A stretch of DNA of 64,000 nt from Gammaproteobacteria bacterium (GCA_016874055.1 VGVG01000004.1:32123-96122), one strand, 5' to 3'. Numbered from the stretch's first letter, positions 49,642-58,002 are shown. The notes: generated by a model not told the origin, from the sequence alone. Numbers and translations are program-made.

Positions 49642-51171
49642 ATGACGATCATAAAACAGCAGGATGTCATCGCGAGCATCGCTGACGCCCTGCAATACAT
49701 TTCCTACTACCACCCGATGGACTACATCGAGTCGCTCGGTCGCGCCTACGAACTCGAAGAGGCGCCGGCCGCTCGTGATGCCATTGCACAGATTCTGACC
49801 AACTCGCGCATGTGCGCCGAGGGTCATCGCCCGATCTGCCAAGACACGGGCATTGTCATAGCCTTCGTGAAGGTCGGCATGAACGTCCGTTGGGATGCGA
49901 CGCTCACGCTCACCGACATGATAAACGAGGGTGTACGTCGCGCGTATCTCGACCCCGATAATACGCTCCGCGCGTCGATCGTGTCCGACCCTGCGTTCAC
50001 TCGTAAAAATACTCGCGATAACACTCCGGCCGTCGTACACGTCGAGATGGTGCCCGGCGATACGGTCGAGATCTCGGTGTCCGCCAAGGGTGGTGGCTCC
50101 GAGAACAAAGCCAAGTTCGTCATGCTGAATCCGAGCGACTCCATCGTCGACTGGGTGCTCAAGACGGTTCCGACCATGGGCGCAGGCTGGTGCCCGCCTG
50201 GCATGCTTGGCATCGGCATCGGCGGCTCCGCCGAGAAAGCCATGGTGCTCGCCAAAGAATCGTTGATGGATCCCATCGACATGGCAGAGCTCAAGGCTCG
50301 AGGCCCTTGCAACCCCATCGAGGAATTGCGCATCGAGCTGCACGACAAAGTAAATGCACTCGGTATCGGCGCGCAGGGTCTCGGGGGTCTCTCCACCGTG
50401 CTCGACGTGAAGATTCTCGATTATCCGACCCATGCCTCCTCGAAGCCGGTGGCGATGATCCCGAACTGCGCCGCCACGCGGCATGTTCACGTCACTCTCG
50501 ATCGCTCAGGCCCCTCGAAACTCGTACCGCCCGACCTGTTGCGCTGGCCCAAAGTCGACTGGAAGCCCTCGCCCGAGGCGCGTCACATCAATCTCGACAC
50601 ACTTACGCCGCAGGAGGTCGCCTCCTGGAGACCCGGCGAGCGACTGCTCCTCAACGGCAAGATGCTCACGGGCCGCGATGCTGCACACAAACGCATCGCC
50701 GACCTTTATGCGAGCGGCAAGTGCCTCCCGAAAGGCGTCGACTTTCGTAACCGAGTAATCTACTACGTCGGACCCGTCGATCCGGTGCGCGATGAAGTCG
50801 TAGGTCCCGCTGGCCCCACTACCGCGACCCGCATGGATAAGTTCACCGAGATGATGCTTGCCAACACCGGGCTTATCGCGATGGTCGGTAAAGCCGAGCG
50901 CGGCTCCGTCGGTATCAAGGCGATCCGCAAGTACAAGGCGGCGTATCTCATGGCCGTCGGTGGCGCCGCCTACCTCGTGTCCAAGGCGATCAAATCCTCA
51001 CGCGTCGTCGCATTCGCAGACCTCGGCATGGAGGCCATTCGTGAATTCGACGTCAAAGATATGCCGGTGACGGTCGCCGTCGATTCGCGCGGTACTTCGA
51101 TACACCAAAGCGGTCCGGCTGAGTGGAGCCAGAGGATCGCAGCAGGTTCGATCCAGACGCGAGCGCGCTGA
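49642..51171 (+). CDS. Class I (4Fe-4S) fumarate hydratase
   Basis: A 509-residue oxygen-sensitive fumarase that interconverts fumarate and malate in the TCA cycle. The N-terminal alpha domain has the cluster Cys in RPICQDTGIVIAFV, and GAGWCPPGMLGIGIGGSAEKAM and RGPCNPIEELRIELHDKVNALGIGAQGLGG supply the others. The beta domain begins near residue 335 and includes VGPAGPTTATRMDKF. It is a fused alpha-beta protein like FumA/FumB. It converges with folA across 21 bases. Confidence 0.96.
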   Translation: MTIIKQQDVIASIADALQYISYYHPMDYIESLGRAYELEEAPAARDAIAQILTNSRMCAEGHRPICQDTGIVIAFVKVGMNVRWDATLTLTDMINEGVRRAYLDPDNTLRASIVSDPAFTRKNTRDNTPAVVHVEMVPGDTVEISVSAKGGGSENKAKFVMLNPSDSIVDWVLKTVPTMGAGWCPPGMLGIGIGGSAEKAMVLAKESLMDPIDMAELKARGPCNPIEELRIELHDKVNALGIGAQGLGGLSTVLDVKILDYPTHASSKPVAMIPNCAATRHVHVTLDRSGPSKLVPPDLLRWPKVDWKPSPEARHINLDTLTPQEVASWRPGERLLLNGKMLTGRDAAHKRIADLYASGKCLPKGVDFRNRVIYYVGPVDPVRDEVVGPAGPTTATRMDKFTEMMLANTGLIAMVGKAERGSVGIKAIRKYKAAYLMAVGGAAYLVSKAIKSSRVVAFADLGMEAIREFDVKDMPVTVAVDSRGTSIHQSGPAEWSQRIAAGSIQTRAR

Positions 51172-51192
51172 TCACCTTTTGGCGTGGGCCAT

Positions 51193-51699
51193 TCAGCGAC
51201 GCTGCATCGTGATGAAACTCGTCGGATACTGATTCCGCTCATCGGCCGGATGCTCACTGCGAGCGATCTCCTGCCACACATCGGACGGCAGTGCGGGGAA
51301 TATGGTGTCACCGTCGACTGCTGCATGAACCTGCGTCAGCTCTATCAGCTCGGCACGCGCAAGAGCGAGTGCATAGATCTCTGCCCCGCCGCTTATCATG
51401 ATTTCTTCGACATCACCCGCTGCCTCAATGGCGGCATCGAGGTTGCGGACCACGACAACGCCCGGTGACTCGACCGTGTAATCACTGCGGCGGGTCACGA
51501 CCATGTTGGTTCGTCCCGGCAGCGGCCGGCCTAGAGACTCCCAGGTCTTGCGACCCATCACAACCGGGCGCCCGAGCGTGCGTTGCTTGAAGCGACGCAG
51601 ATCTTCGGAGAGCTTCCAGGGTAATCCGCCCTCACGTCCAATCACGCCGTTGTCTGCGACGGCGACGATCAGAGTGAAGCGCGGCGTCCTGCCCGGCAT
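51193..51699 (-). CDS. folA: Dihydrofolate reductase
   Basis: A 168-residue DHFR that regenerates tetrahydrofolate, the cofactor consumed by ThyA upstream. LIVAVADNGVIGREGGLPWKLSEDLRRFK, VVMGRKTWESLGRPLPGRTNMVVTR and IMISGGAEIYALAL cover the substrate and NADPH sites, with acidic Asp/Glu in the LPWKLSEDL position as in bacterial DHFR. Its ATG overlaps the stop of the SET gene (TGATG), so its translation is tied to that gene. Confidence 0.96.
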   Translation of the reverse strand: MPGRTPRFTLIVAVADNGVIGREGGLPWKLSEDLRRFKQRTLGRPVVMGRKTWESLGRPLPGRTNMVVTRRSDYTVESPGVVVVRNLDAAIEAAGDVEEIMISGGAEIYALALARAELIELTQVHAAVDGDTIFPALPSDVWQEIARSEHPADERNQYPTSFITMQRR

Positions 51700-52265
51700 C
51701 AGCGTCGCGAAGCCTTAGCCCGCCGCGACGAGGTCGAGCGCGACTGGGTCTTGGTGCGAGTCTTAGCGCGAGTCTTCGCCTTCTTCTTTTTACGCGGATC
51801 CTTGGCTGGCCAAAGCATCGTACCTCGGCATCTCGGAGAGCCACAGCGGCAGGCAAAGATTTCGTCGACGTTCGGCGGATCGTCTTTCTCGCGACCAATC
51901 TTGTAGTCGTAACCCAGCTCTTCACCCTTCTCGATGACTCGGGTCGTCTCGATAAATACCCGGCGCTCCTGAATGACCGATTCACAATTGTCATCGCAGG
52001 AGTGGTTGATGAACCGCGCATCGTTGCCACCGACGCCAGCGTCGATCACCGTCTTTTTATCGACTATGAACAGGAACGTATGGTTATCGTTCGGATCGTG
52101 ATCGTCGTGGCGCGCATCGGCCTCGGCATGAGTGATACGGCCGCCGAGATACTCGATGACCCGCGTACCCCTCGGGATACGCTTAGCGGCAAACACACCT
52201 TTGCCATGAATTTTGGAATTGCGAACTTTGATCCAGGCGCTAGTGCGTATGACGGGTATCGGCAC
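51699..52265 (-). CDS. SET-domain protein-lysine methyltransferase with basic tail
   Basis: A 188-residue protein with a compact SET domain (residues about 10-125), the fold of eukaryotic histone lysine methyltransferases. Visible motifs are KIHGKGVFAAKRIPRGTRVIEYLGG (SET-N), RFINHSCDDNCES with NHSC at 87-90, and GEELGYDY at 114-121 with the catalytic tyrosine. A post-SET zinc cluster CRCGSPRC (Cys139, 141, 146) follows, the fourth ligand presumably Cys90. Residues 153-188 are a Lys/Arg/Thr-rich tail (PRKKKKAKTRAKTR...), resembling H1-like or DNA-binding tails. It lies in lgt-thyA-SET-folA, 26 bases after thyA. Bacterial SET proteins are known; the substrate here is unknown and could include its own tail. 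Confidence 0.9.
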   Translation of the reverse strand: MPIPVIRTSAWIKVRNSKIHGKGVFAAKRIPRGTRVIEYLGGRITHAEADARHDDHDPNDNHTFLFIVDKKTVIDAGVGGNDARFINHSCDDNCESVIQERRVFIETTRVIEKGEELGYDYKIGREKDDPPNVDEIFACRCGSPRCRGTMLWPAKDPRKKKKAKTRAKTRTKTQSRSTSSRRAKASRR

Positions 52266-52291
52266 GAGGGCTCTCTCTGGTTTAAAAAAGA

Positions 52292-53086
52292 TTAGACAGC
52301 CACCGGCGCTTTAATTGCCGGATGATGCTGATAATTCACGAATTCGAAATCGTCGAAGACGTAGTCGAAGAGCGACGGCGGTCGGCGACGGATCACGAGC
52401 TTGGGCAAGGGATAGGGCTCGCGCGAGAGCTGCAGATCGGCCTGCTCGAGGTGATTGAGATAAAGGTGACAGTCGCCACCCGTCCATACGAAATCACCCA
52501 CACTGAGATCGCACTGCTCGGCGATAATGTGGGTCAGCAAGGCGTAGGAGGCGATATTGAACGGAGTGCCAAGGAAAATATCGGCGCTACGCTGATAAAG
52601 CTGGCACGACAAACGCCCTTCGGCCACGTAAAACTGGAAGAACGCGTGACACGGCATGAGCGCCATCTTCGACAGCTCGCCGACATTCCATGCACTCACG
52701 ATGATGCGACGAGAATTGGGCTGCATGCGCAGTTGCTTAAGCACCTCGGAGATCTGGTCGATCGATCCGCCATCGGGCGCGGACCAGGAGCGCCACTGCT
52801 TGCCGTAGACCGGACCTAGTTCTCCGTTGGCATCGGCCCATTCGTCCCAGATGTTGACGCCATTCGCGCGCAGATAAGCGATGTTGGTCTCGCCACGTAG
52901 AAACCACAGCAATTCGTGCACCACCGACTTCAAATGGATTTTTTTGGTAGTGACGAGCGGAAAGCCCTCGCCAAGGTCAAAGCGCATCTGGTGACCAAAC
53001 ACCGACAGCGTGCCAGTGCCAGTACGATCGGTCTTGCGCGTCCCATGCTCACGCACGCGACGCATGAAATCGAGGTATTGCTTCAT
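52292..53086 (-). CDS. thyA: Thymidylate synthase
   Basis: A 264-residue ThyA, the E. coli length, that methylates dUMP using methylenetetrahydrofolate. The start [31 protein letters not shown], catalytic cysteine in [12 protein letters not shown], and [18 protein letters not shown] are standard. The ATG at 53086 overlaps the lgt stop (ATGA); an upstream open frame inside lgt is not coding. lgt-thyA linkage is common in proteobacteria. Confidence 0.97.
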   Translation of the reverse strand: MKQYLDFMRRVREHGTRKTDRTGTGTLSVFGHQMRFDLGEGFPLVTTKKIHLKSVVHELLWFLRGETNIAYLRANGVNIWDEWADANGELGPVYGKQWRSWSAPDGGSIDQISEVLKQLRMQPNSRRIIVSAWNVGELSKMALMPCHAFFQFYVAEGRLSCQLYQRSADIFLGTPFNIASYALLTHIIAEQCDLSVGDFVWTGGDCHLYLNHLEQADLQLSREPYPLPKLVIRRRPPSLFDYVFDDFEFVNYQHHPAIKAPVAV

Positions 53087-53892
53087 GGTGTGGGTCGTTC
53101 GATTGCGCGATTGCCCGACGCCGTACCGCTGCGATACGCGACCACCATCAGCGCGATACCCGCGACGAGCATCGGCAAGGTAAGCAGATGGCCCATGGTG
53201 AGCCAACCGCCTGCGAGGTGGCCGATGTGCGCATCGGGCAGTCGCCAGAACTCGACCGTGAGCCTGGCTACGGCATACATGATCAAGAAGAGACCCGAAG
53301 GTGCAAGGCGCGGTCGATCTTTGGTCGTGAACCACCAAAGTACGATGGCGAGCAAAACACCTTCAAGAACCGCTTCATAGAGTTGCGTCGGATGCCGCGC
53401 GACACCGTCGACCATCATGGCCCACGGCACATCACTTTGCCGGCCCCACAATTCGCCGTTGACGAAGTTACCGATACGGACCGAAAAAATTCCAAACCCC
53501 GGCAAGGCTGCAGCGAAATCGAAAACGTCTGCGACATGGCGTTTACGCCGAATCGCAAACACTGTTAAGGCAACGAGCACACCGATGAGGCCGCCGTGGA
53601 ACGACATACCGCCCTCGGTGATGCGCAGCGGGTACCACGGGTCTTGTTGCCAATAGTCGAGACCATAGAAAAAGACATATCCGAGACGCCCGCCAAGAAT
53701 GACGCCGAGCATGGCGTAGAAAAGAAAGTCGTCGACATCGACTGCGACCCACGACGAGCCCGGCTGCGCCACACGACGACGACCGAGCCACCACGCCGCT
53801 GCAAAAGCGATCAGATAAGTGAGGCCGTACCAACGCACCTTGAGTATGCCGATTTCGAGCGCGACAGGATCGAAGCCGGGATAATCGATCAT
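53083..53892 (-). CDS. lgt: Prolipoprotein diacylglyceryl transferase
   Basis: A 269-residue inner-membrane enzyme that attaches diacylglycerol to lipobox cysteines, needed for MltB, RlpA and other lipoproteins in this window. Seven helices; the signature [32 protein letters not shown] and [20 protein letters not shown] include catalytic His and Arg. It begins the lgt-thyA-SET-folA operon; 16 bases separate it from the rlmI remnant on the same strand. Confidence 0.97.
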   Translation of the reverse strand: MIDYPGFDPVALEIGILKVRWYGLTYLIAFAAAWWLGRRRVAQPGSSWVAVDVDDFLFYAMLGVILGGRLGYVFFYGLDYWQQDPWYPLRITEGGMSFHGGLIGVLVALTVFAIRRKRHVADVFDFAAALPGFGIFSVRIGNFVNGELWGRQSDVPWAMMVDGVARHPTQLYEAVLEGVLLAIVLWWFTTKDRPRLAPSGLFLIMYAVARLTVEFWRLPDAHIGHLAGGWLTMGHLLTLPMLVAGIALMVVAYRSGTASGNRAIERPTP

Positions 53893-53908
53893 CCGCTAAT
53901 TTTAGCGG

Positions 53909-55112
53909 CTAACTATGGGTCACACGGCAGAAAAATGCCTTGAGGTAACGGGTCTCGCGGATCGCTGGATGGCAGGGATGGCCGGGCGACTGTCCGCCTT
54001 CGTGCAGCACCTGTACGAATCGGTCGACGTGTCGTGCCGCCCCTTGGATGGCCGCGAGTAAATCGGCGGCGGCGAGGTGATGCGAGCAAGAGCAGCTCAC
54101 CAGCAGCCCGTTCGGCTCGAGAATACGCAGAGCAAGCTGATTGAGCTTTCGATAGGCCGCCTGACCTTGCGGGATTTCCTTGCGTCGCTTGATGAAGGCT
54201 GGTGGATCGACGATCACCGCGTCATACCGCTCCCCGGCTTCGGCGAGCGTTGCAAGCACATCGAAAACATCCCCACGATGTAGCACTGCAGTAAGCGAGG
54301 AATTGGCCGCGACGTTCCGCTCGGCAAACGCTAGCGCCACGGCGGACGAATCGACACAACCCACCTCGCGCGTGCGCCGCAGGCTGCGGCCGTGACGGCC
54401 CATCCACCCGCGTAGCTGCAGACGTCGAGTACGCGCGCCCAACTTCAGGAAGCGCGACAAGAGGCTGCGGTTGAAACTCTGGTCGAAGAACCAACCGGTT
54501 TTCTGACCCCCGAGAAGCGCCACGGTAAAGGACAACTCGCACCCATTGGTGAGGCGCTCGATCACCGTGGTCTCATTGGGGATCGAACCCCAGGCGGCAG
54601 CGACGACCTCGGGCAAGCCCTCGAGCTTGCGTGCGCCTGAGTCGTTCTTCCAAACCAGTGTCGTAGGCGAGAGCACCTCACAAATTGCTGACTCGACCGC
54701 GCCACGCAGTCGTTCCATGCCGAGCGTTGCGATCTGGCCGACGACAAGATCACCGAAACGATCGAGCACAAGACCCGGCAAAGAATCGGCCCCCCCAAAC
54801 ACCCAGCGGTAATACGGGCTCGAATAAATACTGTCCCGAAAAGCAAGCGCTTGACGGAGGCGTGAGGCGATCCAGCCTCGTCCCAAGGGCGACTCGCAAT
54901 CTCGGGCAAGGATGCGTGCGGCGATCAAGGTTGCAGGATTGAGATAACCCACACCCAGAGGGTGGTCGCAATCACTGACGATGCGCATCTGAGCGCCGGG
55001 CTCGAACACCGGCGAGCGGTGTCACCTCAGTATCTATCTCATTGCTGAACACCCACAAGTGGCCGGCGCGAAGACGGCGGTCTTCACCGCGACGCAAGCG
55101 CAGCTGGGGCAA
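53909..55112 (-). pseudogene. rlmI: Frameshifted 23S rRNA m5C1962 methyltransferase gene (rlmI)
   Basis: Three indels break a gene that would otherwise encode about 400 residues, the RlmI length. The PUA start (LPQLRLRRGEDRRLRAGHLW, from a TTG near 55112) is in one frame, and an extra base near 55007 moves the rest to another frame that starts EPGAQMRIVSDCD. In SAM motif I a CG is missing from a GC run at 54432-54438, so VLDVCSYAGGWAVTAAACGAR is scrambled. An extra CG at 54367-54372 restores the frame at EVGCVDSSAVAL. The catalytic part (DPPAFIKRRKEI, SCSCSHHLAAADLL) is intact. A protein from a GTG at 55009 would lack most of the PUA domain and the SAM loop. Confidence 0.82.
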
Positions 55113-55170
55113 AGTCGAACTGGAGGAGGAAGGCAAAGGAAACGTCCAGACGAGTGGCCCGCCGCGGAGT

Positions 55171-55410
55171 TTAGCGGATCAGTACTTCGCCCCGGGGTGC
55201 TCGCTCGCGGCGTTCAACCATTTTAGAGTGCAAACCGTTGATGGCATCGGAGCCTGTGGTGACAAAGAGGAACGGGAAAAGGCCGTGTAGTAGACAGGCG
55301 ATCCCGCCAAACACCATTCGGACCCCGAAACCGCTCGCTTGCCACAGGTGCCCGAGATAGGTCTCGCCCAAGGTGGCCGGATGTTCGGTGAAAGCGCGCA
55401 GCAATCTCAT
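55171..55410 (-). CDS. Small membrane protein, DUF6356-like
   Basis: A 79-residue protein with one or two hydrophobic stretches (VFGGIACLLHGLFPFLFVTTGS). The pattern FTEHPATLGETYLGHLW...GLHSKMVERR fits a small proteobacterial family of unknown function that I recognise as DUF6356. The ATG at 55410 starts the conserved block directly. It diverges from the Lrp-type regulator gene across the AT-rich spacer, so that regulator may control it. Function is unknown. Confidence 0.7.
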   Translation of the reverse strand: MRLLRAFTEHPATLGETYLGHLWQASGFGVRMVFGGIACLLHGLFPFLFVTTGSDAINGLHSKMVERRERAPRGEVLIR

Positions 55411-55447
55411 TACAGGTAAAGATATCCCTCGCCGTGCGCAACACGAT

Positions 55448-55515
55448 TTTAAATTTATAGACAAAAAAAAAGAAAGTGCAATAATATTGCTAATTAAGTA
55501 GTAAATAAGAAATTT
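55448..55515. promoter_or_regulatory. AT-rich divergent promoter region of the Lrp-type regulator
   Basis: About 70 bases are far richer in A and T than the surroundings, with an A9-like run and several TATA-like words. They separate the DUF6356-like gene from the regulator gene. This is the typical setting for binding by an Lrp/AsnC protein, which favours AT-rich bent DNA. Confidence 0.5.
55478..55490. promoter_or_regulatory. Candidate Lrp-type operator (13-base inverted repeat)
   Basis: GCAATA and TATTGC arms flank a central A, 31 bases before the regulator start codon. Lrp/AsnC proteins bind short AT-rich dyads and commonly autoregulate, so this is a plausible operator; no second copy was found. 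Confidence 0.4.
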
Positions 55516-55521
55516 TGTTTC

Positions 55522-55989
55522 ATGGATAGGCTAGATCGTAACATCCTCGATATTCTTCAAAAAGATGCGAGCCTAACGGCCGCCGAAGTAGCCGAGCGCG
55601 TCGGACTCTCGAAAACGCCCTGCTGGCGTCGCATCCAGCGCCTGCGCGACAGCGGCATCATCCGCAGAATCGTTGCCCTAATCGATTCGCGAGCTCTCAA
55701 CGTAGGTACCACCGTCTTCGTCACCATCAAAGCGCCGAGTCACAGCGCAGCGTGGTACGAGCGGTTTGCGAAAGTCGTACGCGATCTACCGGAGGTCACC
55801 GAACTTCACCGTATGAGCGGCGACGTAGATTACTTGCTGCGCGTCGTGGTTCCCGATATCGAGGCTTACGATGCCGTCTACAAGCGTCTTATCGGCGCTC
55901 TGGAGATGCTCGATGTCAGCGCGAGCTTTTCGCTCGAGACCATCAAGTCGACGACGGCCCTGCCACTGTCTTACGCCCGACTAGATTGA
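55522..55989 (+). CDS. Lrp/AsnC-family transcriptional regulator
   Basis: A 155-residue regulator. Residues 1-60 are the winged helix-turn-helix (DRLDRNILDILQKDASLTAAEVAERVGLSKTPCWRRIQRLRDSGIIRRI), and residues 65-150 the RAM effector domain (TTVFVTIKAPSHSAAWYERF, HRMSGDVDYLLRVVVPDIEAY). Lrp proteins sense amino acids. No strong Shine-Dalgarno precedes the ATG. Its 3' end overlaps the convergent HIT gene by 19 bases, so antisense interference is possible. Confidence 0.95.
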   Translation: MDRLDRNILDILQKDASLTAAEVAERVGLSKTPCWRRIQRLRDSGIIRRIVALIDSRALNVGTTVFVTIKAPSHSAAWYERFAKVVRDLPEVTELHRMSGDVDYLLRVVVPDIEAYDAVYKRLIGALEMLDVSASFSLETIKSTTALPLSYARLD

Positions 55990-56444
55990 TGCGTGCTCGA
56001 CGCTAGGGAGGCGCAGACGGTTGCGAGCAGCGTAGCCTCACGCGCCGCGTCGAACACCGGCGCCGTATTCCAATCGTAGGCCCAAGGATGGGCCACATCG
56101 AGCGGTGATGGTTCGTCTCGGTAACGCGGGATAACGTGCGCATGTAGAGCGGGCTCGAGATTGCCAAACATCGCGTAATTGATGCGCAGAGCGCCCGTCG
56201 CTGCGATTAAAGCGTCGCCGAGACGGCCCATATCCGATAAAAACAGATCGCGAGCAGAAGACGATAAATCATTGAGCGTAGCCACGACCGGGTCGGGCAA
56301 CAGTAAAGCATAGCCGCGCAAAAATTGACGCTCGCCGAACACAGCCCAGCCCGACGGCATCTTCGCGATGCGGGTGGGGTCGCGACCTTCGCGTAACGCC
56401 TCCACTCGTCGATGAATTGCCGTTAAACCCGCAGGCGTGTTCAC
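55971..56444 (-). CDS. HIT-like nucleotide hydrolase/transferase
   Basis: A 157-residue histidine-triad family protein. The HIT motif is LHAHVIPRY; it has two of the three usual histidines (HxH), with Ile where the third His stands. YALLLPDPVVATLNDL is the preceding fold block. HIT proteins hydrolyse or transfer nucleotides, e.g. Ap4A or AMP-lysine. The GTG at 56444 is chosen because CGGAGT lies just upstream and because it overlaps the stop of the restored DUF486 frame (GTGA). Function beyond the fold is unknown. Confidence 0.8.
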   Translation of the reverse strand: MNTPAGLTAIHRRVEALREGRDPTRIAKMPSGWAVFGERQFLRGYALLLPDPVVATLNDLSSSARDLFLSDMGRLGDALIAATGALRINYAMFGNLEPALHAHVIPRYRDEPSPLDVAHPWAYDWNTAPVFDAAREATLLATVCASLASSTHQSSRA

Positions 56445-56787
56445 GATGGACTCCGAAAGATGAAATACACCGCGCTGAGTATGCAAAGACCCGCCAAAAG
56501 ATAGTCGAGCTTGATCGGCTGTCGCATATAAAAATTGCAAACGGCACAAAAACGGTCAGCGTTACGACCTCTTGAACGATCTTCAGTTGTGCTAGCGTCA
56601 GCTCGGTGTAGCCAATACGGTTAGCTGGAACCTGTAAGAGATACTCGAACAGAGCGATACCCCAGCTAGCGAGGGCTGCGATCAACCATGGCTTATCGTT
56701 AAGATTTTTGAGGTGGGCGTACCACGCGAACGTCATGAAGACGTTGGATAGCACAAGCAACCCCACTGTCGTTAAAATCACTGGCAT
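56441..56787 (-). pseudogene. DUF486 (DMT-like) membrane protein gene with one-base frameshift
   Basis: The first 83 codons give a perfect DUF486 protein (NVFMTFAWYAHLKNLNDKPW, GIALFEYLLQVPANRIGYT), a four-helix membrane family of about 115 residues. At a T-run (56530-56534) one T is missing. Without it the frame goes off, but with it the sequence continues MRQPIKLDYLLAGLCILSAVYFIFRSPS and ends in a TGA that overlaps the HIT start as GTGA. The restored length is 115 residues. Either a recent mutation or a homopolymer sequence error. Confidence 0.8.
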
Positions 56788-56791
56788 GGAT

Positions 56792-57403
56792 TCACTCCGT
56801 CACGACGCCGAGTGCCCGCAAAGCACCGACCGTCTCATTGTGGCCTGCATGAACGATGCCGTGCCAGCGTCGCACGCGGACCGCTTCGATATTTTCGCGG
56901 CGATCATCGATGAATACGGTTTCGGCGGGATTCAAGGAAAAACGCCGCTCAGTCTGAACGTAGATGTCGGGATGAGGCTTCATGACGCCCGCCTCGAAAG
57001 ACGTCACCACACCGTGTCCAAGCTCGTGTAACCGAAACCGTCGCTGCAACTCAACCCAATGCAGATCACCGACGTTGGACAGCAAGTAAACCTGATATCG
57101 GCTGCGTAGCCGCTCGGCGAGCCTGAACATCCTTGGCTGTGGATCGAACATGTCGGCCCACGCTGCCGCGACGAGCTCGGGTGACGGTCTTCTCGGCGCG
57201 AGATTCGCAATGTTGAACAGAAGCCCCGCCCCGTCGAGCCTACCGCTTTCGTGTTCGTTCAGATTGATGCGACTCATGACGTGCTCGAGATGTTCGACCT
57301 CGGCGCCGTGAGCACGAAGTAACTGTAAAAGCGGTGTCGGCGCCAAGTGCACCAATACCCAACCGATGTCGAACACAACGTTTTTGACGGTGTGCTCAGA
57401 CAT
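56792..57403 (-). CDS. HAD-superfamily IA phosphatase
   Basis: A 203-residue haloacid dehalogenase-like hydrolase. Motif I is VVFDIGWVLVH (nucleophile Asp, with Gly instead of the second Asp, as in YihX-type enzymes), motif II VYLLSNVGDLHW, motif III lysine in GVMKPHPDIY and motif IV FIDDRRENIEAVR. YihX removes phosphate from alpha-glucose-1-phosphate; the substrate here is uncertain. It overlaps the end of the comB remnant by eight bases. Confidence 0.85.
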   Translation of the reverse strand: MSEHTVKNVVFDIGWVLVHLAPTPLLQLLRAHGAEVEHLEHVMSRINLNEHESGRLDGAGLLFNIANLAPRRPSPELVAAAWADMFDPQPRMFRLAERLRSRYQVYLLSNVGDLHWVELQRRFRLHELGHGVVTSFEAGVMKPHPDIYVQTERRFSLNPAETVFIDDRRENIEAVRVRRWHGIVHAGHNETVGALRALGVVTE

Positions 57404-57988
57404 GGGTCGGCACGGCGTATCGCAAGTCGTATCGTACGAGATCAGGGTGGCCCATCGAAGACGGATTCAGAAAGACCGCAAACGGCACGACATCACAGCG
57501 CGTACAGAGACCGAAGTCCGCCTCTGGCGCCCAACCCGCCCGGAGACCGAACGATTTAGCGATTGTCAGGGTACCTCGCAAACGAGCGGGCGAATTCGCG
57601 AAGGGAAACGAATGACCCTGAAGCGCGTCAATCATTGCCCCACGAAAAAGATCATCATCCTCGCAACGCTCGCAAGCTTCGTACCCCATGGCGACGATCG
57701 TAACGTCCTCGCGTGGGAGGGAACGTACCGCGATGAATGTGGCGGATGAATTGACAAAAGCACCCGTGAACACATGGCTGACCGCGTGCGAGACGACCGT
57801 AAGACTTGGGTACCTGCATGCATCGTTAGAATGATCGGACGCCCCTCTGGCTTCGCGACAAGTACTTCCGATGGCAAGTTACCTCAATCGAAACCCGGCA
57901 GCCGTCGCGCATCCCGCTCGCCGGTCAGTAGCCACTCCGGATGCTGAACCTCGAGTGCACGCGCTTCCTCGACACCCTCAAGATGCAT
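57396..57988 (-). pseudogene. Truncated and interrupted comB-like (2-phosphosulfolactate phosphatase family) gene
   Basis: The frame from 57988 reads EEARALEVQHPEWLLTGERD and then LPGFD, followed by a TGA (57884-57886) and GNLPSEVLVAKPEGRPIILT MHAGTQ, where ComB proteins read FDLGNSP and LTTTNGT. A shift near 57785-57805 moves to HVFTGAFVNSSATFIAV and on to VTIVAMGYEACERCEDDDL and ADFGLCTRCDVVPFAVFLN, ending at 57396. The N-terminal 50 or so residues with the catalytic DVLRA block are missing, replaced by the end of tsaC. In bacteria without coenzyme M this family has unknown roles. This accounts for the roughly 600 bases between the HAD gene and tsaC. Confidence 0.65.
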
Positions 57989-58002
57989 TGATGATGTCGC
58001 GG

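Noticed and set aside
53909..55009. Accepting the 366-residue rlmI frame from the GTG at 55009 as an intact gene
   Set aside because: It lacks the conserved PUA start present just upstream in another frame and has a scrambled SAM motif I bounded by two CG-run indels.
57396..57773. 125-residue protein called as an intact hypothetical gene
   Set aside because: It is the C-terminal part of a ComB-like protein whose middle portion is readable upstream in a different frame.
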